Origin: Bacillota bacterium | Lineage (GTDB): Bacteria; Bacillota; Clostridia; Oscillospirales; Ruminococcaceae | Assembly (NCBI GenBank): GCA_023421245.1 | Contig: JAEZTV010000021.1 | Coordinates: forward strand, 1 to 42,084 | Direction: 5' to 3' | Length of the DNA stretch: 42,084 nucleotides | Shown here: positions 16,275-25,533 of the stretch, piece after piece | How positions within the stretch are numbered: the stretch's first letter is position 1 | How the letters are laid out: each line of letters begins with the position of its first letter | Made by a program: the position numbers and the translations under genes | Notes under the pieces: model-generated | The model's input: only the letters and a program-made list of their open reading frames with translations | Told to the model about the DNA's origin: nothing | Database searches by the model: none

Positions 16275-17105
16275 ATGCCATTTTTAACACGGAACAGAGG
16301 GATAAAGGCAGGTGCGCTCTGTATGACCGCCCTGTGCCTTTGTTCCTGCTCCATGCTATACACCACCACCGTCAAGCCCGCATCCTCGCAGACCGTTGAG
16401 GAACAGCCGTTGTTTGTCAGTGCACCGTCTGAGGACGCAAAGGCACCGGAGAACAGCTTTCTCTTGCAGATTAGCAAGGCGGTCGAAAAAAACCGCGACA
16501 CCGCCGGCTGGCTGTATATCCCGGGCACCGATATCAATAACAGCGTGTTGCAGGCGTTTGACAACAGCTATTACATCCGCCGCGACGAGCAGCGTGCAGA
16601 CAATATCTACGGCTGTTATTTTGCCGATTGCGACGCGCCGCTTGCAAGTGCCGCGGAGCTTGCGCCCAATACCATCATCTACGGGCACAGCGATTTAAAG
16701 GATAATCCCGACGGCAAGCGCTTTTCGCAGCTGTTTAAATTTACCCAGGACGAGTTTGTGAAAAAGACGCCCAACATCTATTTTTCCACCAGCGAGGAGG
16801 ATTTGGTCTGGCGCGTATTCGCGGCGTTCTATACTCACACCTCGTTTCACTACATCTCCACCCACCCAAGCGAGACGGAGTTCAAGCGTATTGTCGAAAA
16901 GGCGCGTGAAGGCTCGCTGTACGACTACAATGTTGATGTCACAGCCGACGACCGTATCTTGACCCTCTCCACCTGCTCGGTCAAGCATGGTACAAGCGGC
17001 GAATACCGTTTTGTTGTGATGGCGCGGTTGCTGCGCGAAGGGGAAAGCTTTGATGAAAAGCTCGATACCCCCCAGCAAAACCCCAATGCAAAGCTGCTCA
17101 CATAA
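16275..17105 (+). CDS. Class B sortase with lipoprotein-like signal
   Basis: A 276-residue transpeptidase that should cleave a sorting motif in a partner protein and join it to the cell wall. The sortase B domain covers about 60-255. Catalytic His138 is in YGHS, Cys234 in LSTCS and Arg245 in YRFVV. The TLSTC and WLYIPGT motifs are typical of class B. The N-terminus has a basic start, a short hydrophobic run and LCSC, a plausible though imperfect lipobox (Cys25), so the enzyme may be lipid-anchored and not held by the usual N-terminal helix. The ribosome site AGGAGG (16261-16266) directly follows the stop codon of the surface protein gene, so the two are co-translated, which marks that protein as its likely substrate. 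Confidence 0.9.
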   Translation: MPFLTRNRGIKAGALCMTALCLCSCSMLYTTTVKPASSQTVEEQPLFVSAPSEDAKAPENSFLLQISKAVEKNRDTAGWLYIPGTDINNSVLQAFDNSYYIRRDEQRADNIYGCYFADCDAPLASAAELAPNTIIYGHSDLKDNPDGKRFSQLFKFTQDEFVKKTPNIYFSTSEEDLVWRVFAAFYTHTSFHYISTHPSETEFKRIVEKAREGSLYDYNVDVTADDRILTLSTCSVKHGTSGEYRFVVMARLLREGESFDEKLDTPQQNPNAKLLT

Positions 17106-17130
17106 TACCCTGTTTGCGATACGCTGATAT

Positions 17131-17169
17131 AAGCAACGCCCCCTGAAGACACTTCAGGGGGCGTTGCTT
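17131..17169. terminator. Hairpin between convergent sortase and kinase genes
   Basis: A perfect 18-bp stem (17131-17148 with 17152-17169, core GCAACGCCCCCTGAAG) with a 3-base loop. There is no clear T-run on either side, but the position between converging genes fits a shared terminator. Confidence 0.6.
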
Positions 17170-17259
17170 GTCAAAAAGGATGCCATCAAAAGGGCGATAT
17201 AGTCGATGATACTTAAGTATTGATTTGATGATGCGTAAATGATGAGATAGCAGAAACGC

Positions 17260-18915
17260 TTACTCTGATGTTTCTTCGTGCAAGCCTTTTGCTGCATCAT
17301 GAAGGAGACAAAAACGGTGATAGATTCTCTGATAGTTGTCGTGGTATTCCGTTTGCGGTTCGTAGGTGTGAAACTCACGAACCTTCATGGCGCGGACAGC
17401 GTCCTCTAGTGTATCATATCCGCCACACGCCGCACCTGCTGCCGCCGCGGCATAGATGCACGCGCCTAATGCAGGCGTGTTTTGAAACGCCGCCACACGA
17501 ACAGGCATGCCAAGAATGTTTGCATACTGCTGCATGAGCAGCGGATTTTTATTTGGAATCCCGCCGCATGCGGCTATCGAACGAAACGGGATGCCGTAAT
17601 CTCCGCAGTGATCCACAATCTTCTTCGTGCCGCAGGCAATGGCTTGCAGCATTGCGCAATAGATATCCTCGGGGGCAGTATGTAACGTAAATCCCCAGAT
17701 AAGCCCCGTTAACGACATATCGCCGATAATGTTGCGGTTTCCGTTCCACCAATCAAGGACGGTCAGATGGTTTTTCTCGGGTTTGCGATGTATTGCCTTT
17801 TCGCACAACAGCTCGTGCACAGTTATGCCGCGTTGTCGGGCGGTTGCCGTATAGTATGCGGGCACACAGTTCTTTACAAACCAGTCGAGCATATCGCCGG
17901 TGCAGTTTTGGCCGGTATCGTAACCAAAATGACCGGGGGTAAGGCCGCCGTACGCCACACCACAGATGCCGTCAATCTCTTGCAGCTCCTCGCTTAAAAA
18001 GGTCATTACGTTCGATGTTCCCACGACCAAAGCGGCGTCACCCGGTTCGAGAATTCCGAGCGCCGCAACCGAAGAGTGGCCGTCAAGGCTGCCCACGGCA
18101 ACGGCAATCCCGGCGGGAAGCCCAAGCCACTGCGCGGCTTCATCGCTCAGGTATCCGGCACGGCTGCCAATCTGCCGGACACGACCTGCAAGCTTTTGCA
18201 TAAGCTCGCCACCAAAGCCGGGCAGCAGGCGGTTATAGAATTCAGGTGGGGGATACCCCATATCATCAGACCAATGGCATTTAAACCCCGCAGCACCGGT
18301 GCTGCGCACGAGCTCTCCGGTAAGCCGCCATGTCAGCCAGTCGCACAGATCAGAAAAGCGGTGTGCCTTTGCGTAGACTTGCGGTGCATGCTCGCGAACC
18401 TCCATAATTTTAGGTATCATCCATTCGCAGGAGATGTGATTGCCGCAGCGTTTTAGAAATGCCGCGTCCTCTGCTACCGCAAGCCGCTCAAGCCGGTCGG
18501 CCTGTGGCTGTGCGGCATGGTGCTTCCACATCTTAATGTAGGCATGCGGCTCGCCCGAAAATTCAGGCAGCTCCGCCAGAGCGGTGCCGGTATCATCGGT
18601 AGGCACAACGGTACAGGAGGTAGCATCTACGCCAATACCGACGATGCATTCCATCGGTATGCCCGCTTCGTGTATCGCGGCCTGAACGGTTACTTTTAAC
18701 ACAGCAAGATAATCCGCGGGAACCGCAAGCGCAAAATCTTGCGGCAGCGGTGTGCCGTCGGGCAGGGCAGTGGTTAAAACGCCGTGCGCATAAGGCTGCG
18801 CACAGGATGACAGCACCAGCCCGTCCGACGTACGGGCGACCATGGCACGCGCCGAAAGCGTGCCATAATCAATCCCTATTACATACGTATCATTGTTTAT
18901 CAAGTTCTTACTCAC
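17260..18915 (-). CDS. FGGY-family kinase, ribulokinase (AraB) type
   Basis: A 551-residue cytoplasmic sugar kinase. The N-terminal domain starts GIDYGTLSARAMV (phosphate-binding loop) and contains GVDATSCTVVPTD and MWKHHAAQPQADR, motifs typical of AraB ribulokinases. The C-terminal FGGY domain has GGLTPGHFGYDTGQNCTGD and an ATP-site glycine stretch AACGGIPNKNPLLMQQYAN. Length matches AraB. Ribulokinases act on several ketopentoses (L- and D-ribulose), so the isomer is not settled. The frame opens with GTG at 18915, directly after the dehydrogenase stop codon; a TTG at 18903 behind GGTGAG is the other option. It is the last gene of the minus-strand catabolic operon. No araA or araD is nearby, so arabinose use by the standard route is unlikely from this locus. 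Confidence 0.88.
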   Translation of the reverse strand: MSKNLINNDTYVIGIDYGTLSARAMVARTSDGLVLSSCAQPYAHGVLTTALPDGTPLPQDFALAVPADYLAVLKVTVQAAIHEAGIPMECIVGIGVDATSCTVVPTDDTGTALAELPEFSGEPHAYIKMWKHHAAQPQADRLERLAVAEDAAFLKRCGNHISCEWMIPKIMEVREHAPQVYAKAHRFSDLCDWLTWRLTGELVRSTGAAGFKCHWSDDMGYPPPEFYNRLLPGFGGELMQKLAGRVRQIGSRAGYLSDEAAQWLGLPAGIAVAVGSLDGHSSVAALGILEPGDAALVVGTSNVMTFLSEELQEIDGICGVAYGGLTPGHFGYDTGQNCTGDMLDWFVKNCVPAYYTATARQRGITVHELLCEKAIHRKPEKNHLTVLDWWNGNRNIIGDMSLTGLIWGFTLHTAPEDIYCAMLQAIACGTKKIVDHCGDYGIPFRSIAACGGIPNKNPLLMQQYANILGMPVRVAAFQNTPALGACIYAAAAAGAACGGYDTLEDAVRAMKVREFHTYEPQTEYHDNYQRIYHRFCLLHDAAKGLHEETSE

Positions 18916-19977
18916 CTACTCCGGATGAAACATAGCCTTGCAGATTGATAACTTTCCGCTCCTGATATCTGCGCATAGCTGCGGCAATCCGTCAAGATTG
19001 GTTTTATGTGTAATCAGATCTTCTACCACAAGCCTTCCTTCGTCAAGCATTGATACGGTATAATGCCATTCGTTGATCGGCTGGTTTGCAAAATACGAGT
19101 TCCAAACCGAGGTGATGGCTACCTCCTTGCGCAGCAGCATACTATGCTCGGCAAGGCCGATGGTAGTATCTTTGTGGGGATTGCCCATCAAGGTAATGGT
19201 GCCGAATGCCTTCACGCAATGGATTGCATTGTTCAGCGCCGCTCCGCTTCCGGTACCCTCAATCACTACATCAGCAAGCTTGCCGCCGGTATACCTGCGC
19301 AGTTCGGCGAGAAAATCCTGCCTTGTGCCGTTGATTGCAGCGATACCGCGTTTTTGTGCAAACGCCACCTTTTCATCAGAGATATCAACCAGCAAAACGA
19401 GCGCCGCACCAAAAATCTTTGCCCAACGCGCGGCGATAATGCCAATCGGCCCCGCTCCAAATATTACAATGCTGTTTCCGGCGCTAAGGCCGCTTTTGCG
19501 GATTGCATGCTGCGCTACCGTGGCAGGCTCGGTCATCGAAAGTGCTTCGAGCGTGGTTTTGGGGTTGTGCGACGCTACAAAATGCCACGCCGAGGGTACC
19601 GCGCAATAATCGGCAAATGCACCGTCACGGCGTGAGCCAAGATAATCGTAATCATCGCACATGGCATAGTTGCCGGTCAGGCAATTATCGCACTTGCGGC
19701 AGGGAATCAGTGGGAAGAACGCCCCGCGCTTGCCCACAAGACCCTGATCGGCGTCCGGCCCTGCCGCTTCAATCGTTCCGGAGAATTCATGCCCAATCGT
19801 CAGAGGGTACTTCTGCTTGCTGGTTCCAAGCTCAAAGATACGGGGGATGTCTGAGCCGCAGATGCCGCACGCACCGATTTTCACCAGCAGCTCTTCGCCT
19901 TGTATGGTCGGAACCGGCAGGGTATCCACACGAAAATCACCGATGGCATGCAGTGACGCCGCCTTCATATTTCTCAT
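18916..19977 (-). CDS. Zinc-dependent polyol dehydrogenase (MDR family, galactitol-1-phosphate/sorbitol dehydrogenase-like)
   Basis: A 353-residue medium-chain dehydrogenase. Catalytic zinc ligands are in CGICGSD (Cys40) and GHEFSG (His63, Glu64). The structural zinc site is C93-x2-C96-x2-C99-x7-C107. The NAD-binding fold starts near residue 168 with FGAGPIGIIAARWAK, followed by VDISD, where the acidic residue favours NAD(H). The sequence is closest to the GatD/sorbitol dehydrogenase branch (late EVAITSVWNSYF motif). In this operon it probably oxidises a polyol or polyol phosphate to the ketose that the kinase or epimerase then handles. Start ATG at 19977 with GGAGG 11 nt upstream. It abuts the kinase gene with no gap. 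Confidence 0.9.
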   Translation of the reverse strand: MRNMKAASLHAIGDFRVDTLPVPTIQGEELLVKIGACGICGSDIPRIFELGTSKQKYPLTIGHEFSGTIEAAGPDADQGLVGKRGAFFPLIPCRKCDNCLTGNYAMCDDYDYLGSRRDGAFADYCAVPSAWHFVASHNPKTTLEALSMTEPATVAQHAIRKSGLSAGNSIVIFGAGPIGIIAARWAKIFGAALVLLVDISDEKVAFAQKRGIAAINGTRQDFLAELRRYTGGKLADVVIEGTGSGAALNNAIHCVKAFGTITLMGNPHKDTTIGLAEHSMLLRKEVAITSVWNSYFANQPINEWHYTVSMLDEGRLVVEDLITHKTNLDGLPQLCADIRSGKLSICKAMFHPE

Positions 19978-19992
19978 TATTCTTTGCGCCTC

Positions 19993-20655
19993 CTATAAAA
20001 GTGCCCGCATCTGTGCGATGTTCTGTGCAATCGATTGCTGCACAGAGAAGATGCTGGAAGATCCGCCGACAAAGATATTTGCGCCGGCCGCACGCATCTT
20101 AACCGTGTTTTCAAAGCTTACGTTCCCGTCGACTTGAATCTCTACATGCTCGTAGCCGCGCTCGTTGAGGTATGCTCTTGCCGCCGCAATTTTACCCATG
20201 GCAGCAGGCACAAGCTTTTGGCCGGCATAGCCGGGGTTCACGGTCATAATCAGCACGCCATCGATGTCATCCAGTACATACTCAAGCACCGATACAGGGG
20301 TAGCGGGGTTTAAAGCAACCATTGGTTTTGCGCCATGGCTGCGTATCTGCGCAAGCGCGCGTTGGATATGTACGGTGCTTTCCCAATGTAGTGAGACATA
20401 CTCGTTTGGTTTAAACCCAAACCAGTCCAGTTTGTTTTCCGGCTGCTCTATCATCAGGTGGATGTCGAGCGGGATATTGCTCATCTTACGCATCTTCTCA
20501 CAAAAGTCGATGCCAAGCGTAAAGTTTGGAACAAACTGACCATCCATGATGTCAACATGCAGATATTCGATGCCGCATTGCTCAAATATGCAAAGGGTTT
20601 CCTCTATCTTTGCAAAATCCACACACATCATAGATGGTGCAATTTTATTTTGCAT
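19993..20655 (-). CDS. Ribulose-phosphate 3-epimerase family protein
   Basis: A 220-residue TIM-barrel epimerase. Metal and acid/base residues typical of the family are present: HVDIMDG (His33, Asp35, Asp38), DIHLM (His66) and EIQVDGNVS (Asp176). The phosphate-binding loops VNPGYAGQK and VGGSSSIF are intact. It should interconvert a ketose 5- or 6-phosphate and its C3 epimer, for example ribulose-5-phosphate and xylulose-5-phosphate. Because it lies in a sugar operon, it is likely a pathway-specific copy, and an allulose-6-phosphate epimerase role is also possible. The ATG at 20655 follows AAAGGAAG. Gaps to its neighbours are 13 and 15 bases, so the operon is tight. Confidence 0.9.
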   Translation of the reverse strand: MQNKIAPSMMCVDFAKIEETLCIFEQCGIEYLHVDIMDGQFVPNFTLGIDFCEKMRKMSNIPLDIHLMIEQPENKLDWFGFKPNEYVSLHWESTVHIQRALAQIRSHGAKPMVALNPATPVSVLEYVLDDIDGVLIMTVNPGYAGQKLVPAAMGKIAAARAYLNERGYEHVEIQVDGNVSFENTVKMRAAGANIFVGGSSSIFSVQQSIAQNIAQMRALL

Positions 20656-20668
20656 ATCAGTCTTCCTT

Positions 20669-22522
20669 TCAGTACAATCTTATCTCGAAGATACGGGCGG
20701 AGGGGTAGCCGTAAGTAGACTGAACCTCAACAGTCACGCTGTCAGCATCAACAGAAGAAGGCAGCTTTTGTATCCACAGGCAATCGATGTTGTCGCGCAC
20801 CTCTTGCAGGTATACGGGCTTGCCGCCGCGGTAGAAGGTAACGCAGAAATCCTTTACCAGTTCTTCCGGCATCCCCTCAACCTGACGCTCGCGCACGGTG
20901 CTTGTAAGCGAGGGCATAATCTCGCGGGTTAGGTTGGGGTCAAAGGTAATGCGCAGCTCGCTGATTTTTTTGAGTGCCGGCAGCTGCAACGAAATGGACG
21001 CGCTATCGCCTTCCAAAGGCTCCGACTCCCAGCAGTTTGCGGCATCGCCAACCATACGCGCGATTCCGTTTATAACCAGCTGCGGCTCACAGCCCGCAAT
21101 GCTGCTTGATGCGGTAATCTCAGCCGATAACGCCATGTCGGCGGAATCGGTATTTTTAAACCCGGGAATATAGCAGTGATCTTTAAGTAATGCCTGTTGC
21201 AGCTCATCAATTCTGCCGCCGATTTCGCGGGGTGTGCAGTCGTGCTTAATCGCAAGCGCGGCCGCAGTGCCCGCGGCCTGTCCGCCAACGGCACAGGTGC
21301 CCATTACACGGGTCGTTCCAAAAGCCATCTTGGTTGTACTGATGTTTCTGCCCGCCATCATCAGGTTGGGGATGTTCTTGCTGTAGAAGCAGCGGTAGGG
21401 GATGGAGTACGAACCGGAGAAATTAAAGATGCGGGAAGGATACTTATCAAAATCCATAATGCCGCCGCGCACATGCTCATCCATCGGCCATCCGCCGTAT
21501 GCAACGGCATCATCAAAGATGCGATTTGCGCGCACATCGTTTTCGGTAAGCAGATAATCGCCAACAAGCCGCCGGCTCTCACGTGTGCCGGGAACCATGC
21601 CAACCCAATCCAGCGCGTAGTTTGCCGCGCCGTGATCGCTGCAGTTTTTAATATGATCCCATACGCCATAAACGCACTTGAGCAGCTCATCGCGGATATC
21701 TTCGCTCTGTGCTATAATGTCGTCGTACTGGCCGCCCAGCTCAATCCACCAGTATCCTGAATCCATGGTAGAAAACTCCGGCAGATTCTCTGCTTCACCA
21801 TCGGTAAACTCGGTGAAGGTGCCGCCATCCGAAAATGCGCTGGTGCAGTTATAATGGTGCCGGTATTTTAAATCCTCCTCGCTGAACGAGTACGCCCACG
21901 ACGGCTTTGTAAACGGGGTCGGCTTATTCATGTTTACCGCGTGGAACATCAGGGTGTTGCCCATGGTGCTGTCGCTTGCCTCTTCTGGGGCATTGGGCTC
22001 ATCAAACTCGCTGCGCGACTCGCTGCCGATACGGTACTCGGCGCCTGCCATTGTACCCAAGGTGCCGTGACCGGTTGCGTCGATAAATATTTTTGCTTCG
22101 ATTTCAAATCTGGTTTCGGTGGTTGACTGGTGGCAGATGATGCTTGTGATCTCGCCGTTCTTCATGACGATATCATCCATGTTGGTGTTAAGGTAGCAGT
22201 CAAGGTTTTCCTGAAAGCGAACCTTCTCCCATAAAACGCCGTCCCAAATCGAGAACGACTGCATGGGGTTACGCGCCTTGTTGCAAAGCAGCAGCTCCAT
22301 TAAAATGCCGCTCTCCGACAGGTTGCTTTTTGCCATATGGCAGCCGGCACCCACGATGTGCATTCTAACCTCGGAGCTTGCATTGCCGCCAAAAACAGAA
22401 CGGGATTGAACAATAGCGGTTTTTGAACCGTGACGCGCCGCTGAAATTGCCGCGCAAACGCCCGCCAGTCCTCCGCCAACAACTACAACGTCGTATTGCT
22501 CTTTTTTCAAATGCATTGCCAT
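20669..22522 (-). CDS. FAD-dependent oxidoreductase with C-terminal beta-sandwich domain
   Basis: A 617-residue protein of the FAD-dependent oxidoreductase family often found in Firmicutes sugar loci. The N-terminal FAD site is VVVVGGGLAGVCAAISAARHG (from residue 12). The loop SRSVFGGNASSEVRMH and the later FAD contact AGRNISTTKMAFGTTRVMGT (near residue 395) are typical. The C-terminal 150 residues (LVINGIARMVGD...) look like a galactose-binding-type beta sandwich, which may bind a glycan. No signal peptide is present, so it is cytoplasmic. The start is the ATG at 22522, 8 nt after AGGAGG; upstream residues in that frame lie in the leader. It is the first gene of the operon. The reaction is unknown; oxidation of a sugar or its derivative is inference. 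Confidence 0.85.
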   Translation of the reverse strand: MAMHLKKEQYDVVVVGGGLAGVCAAISAARHGSKTAIVQSRSVFGGNASSEVRMHIVGAGCHMAKSNLSESGILMELLLCNKARNPMQSFSIWDGVLWEKVRFQENLDCYLNTNMDDIVMKNGEITSIICHQSTTETRFEIEAKIFIDATGHGTLGTMAGAEYRIGSESRSEFDEPNAPEEASDSTMGNTLMFHAVNMNKPTPFTKPSWAYSFSEEDLKYRHHYNCTSAFSDGGTFTEFTDGEAENLPEFSTMDSGYWWIELGGQYDDIIAQSEDIRDELLKCVYGVWDHIKNCSDHGAANYALDWVGMVPGTRESRRLVGDYLLTENDVRANRIFDDAVAYGGWPMDEHVRGGIMDFDKYPSRIFNFSGSYSIPYRCFYSKNIPNLMMAGRNISTTKMAFGTTRVMGTCAVGGQAAGTAAALAIKHDCTPREIGGRIDELQQALLKDHCYIPGFKNTDSADMALSAEITASSSIAGCEPQLVINGIARMVGDAANCWESEPLEGDSASISLQLPALKKISELRITFDPNLTREIMPSLTSTVRERQVEGMPEELVKDFCVTFYRGGKPVYLQEVRDNIDCLWIQKLPSSVDADSVTVEVQSTYGYPSARIFEIRLY

Positions 22523-22822
22523 ATTAAAATCCTCCTGCAACCCTTTTGGGGTATAATGTTTTGAATATTCCGGCACAGAAGCTATTGGCACCGGCGTGCT
22601 GTGTGCTCTGTCTGTAACGGCCTCTAAGTGAATAGTACCTTCTATATTAATTACTCACCATGAATAATGAGCAGAAACCCTATAAAAATATGCAAGAAAA
22701 ACTATTAAAAAAACAAGGTTTTTATCACTATTCCACTTATATTTATAAAATATCTATCTTTTCTATTGGTCAAAGCGTACAATATGGGGGAAGATTAGCA
22801 ATTTTCTTTGAGGTGCTGACCA
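22523..22822. promoter_or_regulatory. Divergent intergenic control region of the carbohydrate locus
   Basis: These 300 bases separate the FAD oxidoreductase operon (minus) from the regulator genes (plus). The part from 22640 to 22780 is very A+T-rich. TACAAT at 22778-22783 could be the -10 box for the AraC gene, and TATAAT occurs at 22551-22556. No -35 element stands out. No ORF is supported. As it lies between the metabolic and regulatory arms, binding sites for the AraC protein are expected here but I cannot point to one. Confidence 0.4.
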
Positions 22823-23734
22823 TTGAAGAAGTATCAAAAAATAGCTGCATACATTCAATATCTGACGGAAGAGCTTGGATATCAAGTGGCGATTAAGGAT
22901 TTTGTGGGCTTTTTGGGCAAAGACCAAGCTGTTTTTGAAGCCTTGGGCCCTTATGCGATTCATCGTGCACCGTTTTGTATGGAGATAAAGTCAAACCGAA
23001 AACTATGGGATGCCTGCCAGAACTCAAGCTTTCGCCTCAAGCGCCGTTGCCAGGCGTCGGCACAGAGCTTTGCGGGTATTTGCTACTGCGGATACGGAGA
23101 GTGGGTAATCCCCGTACGTGTCGGAAATGATGTAATCGGCTCGGTAGAGATTGCAGGGTTTGAGCACGACCCCGAAACCTCAAGGCTCAAACTCCTTAAA
23201 GTGGCAAAAAGCAGCTTTCTGGATATCAACCGGCTCGAAAAAGCCTATCGGGAATCAATTACACTTTCAGCTTTTGACCCTGTTATGATGGATATTCACG
23301 GCGGGGTTGTGGCTGATTTTTTGAGTATGTATTACAAAGCACTGCTGGCCGAAGGGTGCATTGAGCCAAACGTTGTGTATAGCCACGATGCAAGTAAGGC
23401 CTACCTCTTATCCAATGCGATTGCTTATATTAAGGCGCATTTCGCAGAGGATATATCTGTTGCCGATATTGCCGCGTTCTGCCAATGCAGTGTTTCCGGC
23501 ATCAGCCACCTTTTCACCAAAAACATGCACCAAAACATCAGAACATACATCAACAGGCTGCGCATTGAAGAGGCAAAGCGCCTGATTGAAACGCAAAAAC
23601 ATAACTTTACCGAGATCGCATACCAATGCGGTTATTCTGACCCTAACTATTTTTCCAATGTATTTCGTAAAACCGTGGGCCTTACGCCATCCGAATACCG
23701 TGCGCAGTCAAAAAGAAAGGTGCTGCTTCCATGA
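22823..23734 (+). CDS. AraC-family transcriptional regulator with PocR-like sensor domain
   Basis: A 303-residue regulator. The N-terminal 180 residues hold five cysteines (52, 65, 76, 87, 89) around CYCGYGEWVIPVRVGNDVIG, which resembles the PocR sensory domain that binds small polyol-like ligands. The C-terminal 100 residues are the AraC double helix-turn-helix, ending with the signature GYSDPNYFSNVFRKTVGLTPSEYR. The start is TTG at 22823 with GAGGTG 8 nt upstream. The stop overlaps the sensor kinase start by 4 bases (ATGA). A PocR-type domain in this place supports control by the substrate or a product. It may act on the divergent operon, on the ABC genes, or on both. Confidence 0.88.
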   Translation: MKKYQKIAAYIQYLTEELGYQVAIKDFVGFLGKDQAVFEALGPYAIHRAPFCMEIKSNRKLWDACQNSSFRLKRRCQASAQSFAGICYCGYGEWVIPVRVGNDVIGSVEIAGFEHDPETSRLKLLKVAKSSFLDINRLEKAYRESITLSAFDPVMMDIHGGVVADFLSMYYKALLAEGCIEPNVVYSHDASKAYLLSNAIAYIKAHFAEDISVADIAAFCQCSVSGISHLFTKNMHQNIRTYINRLRIEEAKRLIETQKHNFTEIAYQCGYSDPNYFSNVFRKTVGLTPSEYRAQSKRKVLLP

Positions 23735-25533
23735 AACTTACAAGGCTTTCAACCCGCATCTTCATAATTATATTAATTGTTTTGGTTCTTCCGTTTACGA
23801 TTATGCTATTCTATGTTAAATACGATATGGAGGAAATGCTCCGCGATGCACTTAGCGAAAAGGTGATACAGAACCTTTCGAAAAGTGAGATCGAGGTAAC
23901 ACAGCTCTTTGCCCGTATGCTCAATATCTCATCTACTTTTATCTATAACTCCGAGCTTAGCGAGGTGCTGGCAGACCCCGCCGAGGAATATTGGGACCGA
24001 AGTGTAGTGTTCAGCGACACTATCAGCGATATTTCAAAGCAGAACCTTTACGATTACATGCTCGATGATATCCGGATTACGCTGCTTGATACCCGTGCGG
24101 ACATCTACGCAAGCTGGAGTATGAACTACGGTGATTATCGTTATCAGTTTTCACAGGACTGGGCAACACAAAGCCGATACACCAACGGCTTTGTTGTGTG
24201 GAGCATGTCGGCATTGGGCTATGAAAAAAATGCGGAGGGCTATATTCCGCACAACCAGATTTCACTTGCCCGCTCCATCCCCGACCCGCGCAGCCATGAC
24301 CGGCTCGGCACATTGATTGTGAGTGTAGACCAAAAAAAAATCTGCGATATACTAAGTGCCTATAAGTACTCCGAAAACGATACGGTGTTTGCAACAACAC
24401 AAAATGGAGAGGTTTTATTCAGCGATGGCAGCGGTTTGCTCGACAGCCAGCTTCTGGAGCTTGCCGCGCTTGCCGACAATGCAAAAGGAAACACCGTTAT
24501 CACTCTCGACGGACGGCGGTATCTACTGATCGCGCATACAATACCAAAGGATAAGATTATGAGCCGTACCGAGATAAGGGCTTATTTTCTAATGGATTAT
24601 GAGCGGTTGTATGAGCAGGCAAACCAGATTGTTTTGCGCATCAATATCGTTTGTATTGCATTTGCCCTTGTGGTGCTTATCGTTGCGTGGCTGATCGCCG
24701 GGCGTATTGCGTGGCCGATGCGTAACCTCGCGCAGCACATGCGCCGGTACCGTGTAGGGGATCCGCCGATTGTGGTGAATAAGCACCGCGATGATGAGAT
24801 TGGGGAGATTTACAGCGCATATTCCGATATGTCTTTGCACATTAACGAGCTGTTTGAAAAGCTCGCCCAAGAGCAGATTACAAAGGAAAAATACTATTAT
24901 GAATCGCTGAAATCTAAAATCAGCCCGCATTATCTGTTTAACACACTCAACAGCATTCGGTGGATGGCAATCATCCGCAAGGCGACCAATATAGAGGAGA
25001 GCATCACCGCCTTGGCGGGAATTCTTGAATACAGCCTTGCTGTAGATAATGAGACCGTTGCGCTGAGCAGAGAGCTTAGCGTGATTGAGAGCTACTGCCA
25101 TATACAAAACGTGCGCTTTGGCAACAACTGCAGGGTGGAAAAGGATATTGCACCGGAGGTCGAAAACGCACTGGTAATTAAATTCATCTTGCAGCCTACG
25201 GTGGAAAACTGCTTTAAATACGCGTTTTCGGATGAGCAGATGGACGCGGTAATCCGAATCTGCGCAAGGATAGAAAACGATAACCTCATTATCACTATCA
25301 GTGATAACGGAAAAGGGTTTTCGGCCGAGAGCATCGAGTGTTTTTATAAGATGCGCAGCGTGAACACTCTATCGGCAGGGGATAACGGCATCGGCCTGCA
25401 TATTATTGATAAACGCATCCGCGTCTCTTACGGAGACAGCTATGGAATTGAGCTTAGCAATATGGGTTGCGGGGGAGCACTTATTACCTACCGCCTGCCT
25501 ATTTTATTTAATGAGGGGGACAAACCGCATTGA
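23731..25533 (+). CDS. YesM-type sensor histidine kinase
   Basis: A 600-residue membrane sensor. The first transmembrane helix is at about 10-29, an extracellular sensing domain (Cache-like) spans about 30-290, the second helix is at about 295-320 and a HAMP segment follows (320-375). The histidine kinase motif KSKISPHYLFNTLNS carries the phosphate-accepting His400. The ATP-binding domain has QPTVENCFKYAF (near 488) and DNGKGFS (near 526). All are typical of the YesM/LytS group that pairs with AraC-type response regulators to control ABC sugar importers. It overlaps the AraC gene by 4 bases and the response regulator gene by 4 bases, so the three are translationally coupled. The sensed ligand is unknown. 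Confidence 0.93.
   Translation: MKLTRLSTRIFIIILIVLVLPFTIMLFYVKYDMEEMLRDALSEKVIQNLSKSEIEVTQLFARMLNISSTFIYNSELSEVLADPAEEYWDRSVVFSDTISDISKQNLYDYMLDDIRITLLDTRADIYASWSMNYGDYRYQFSQDWATQSRYTNGFVVWSMSALGYEKNAEGYIPHNQISLARSIPDPRSHDRLGTLIVSVDQKKICDILSAYKYSENDTVFATTQNGEVLFSDGSGLLDSQLLELAALADNAKGNTVITLDGRRYLLIAHTIPKDKIMSRTEIRAYFLMDYERLYEQANQIVLRINIVCIAFALVVLIVAWLIAGRIAWPMRNLAQHMRRYRVGDPPIVVNKHRDDEIGEIYSAYSDMSLHINELFEKLAQEQITKEKYYYESLKSKISPHYLFNTLNSIRWMAIIRKATNIEESITALAGILEYSLAVDNETVALSRELSVIESYCHIQNVRFGNNCRVEKDIAPEVENALVIKFILQPTVENCFKYAFSDEQMDAVIRICARIENDNLIITISDNGKGFSAESIECFYKMRSVNTLSAGDNGIGLHIIDKRIRVSYGDSYGIELSNMGCGGALITYRLPILFNEGDKPH

Noticed and set aside
17131..17169. Perfect 18-bp hairpin as a small RNA gene
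   Set aside because: It lies at the junction of convergent genes with no promoter of its own, so a terminator role is simpler.
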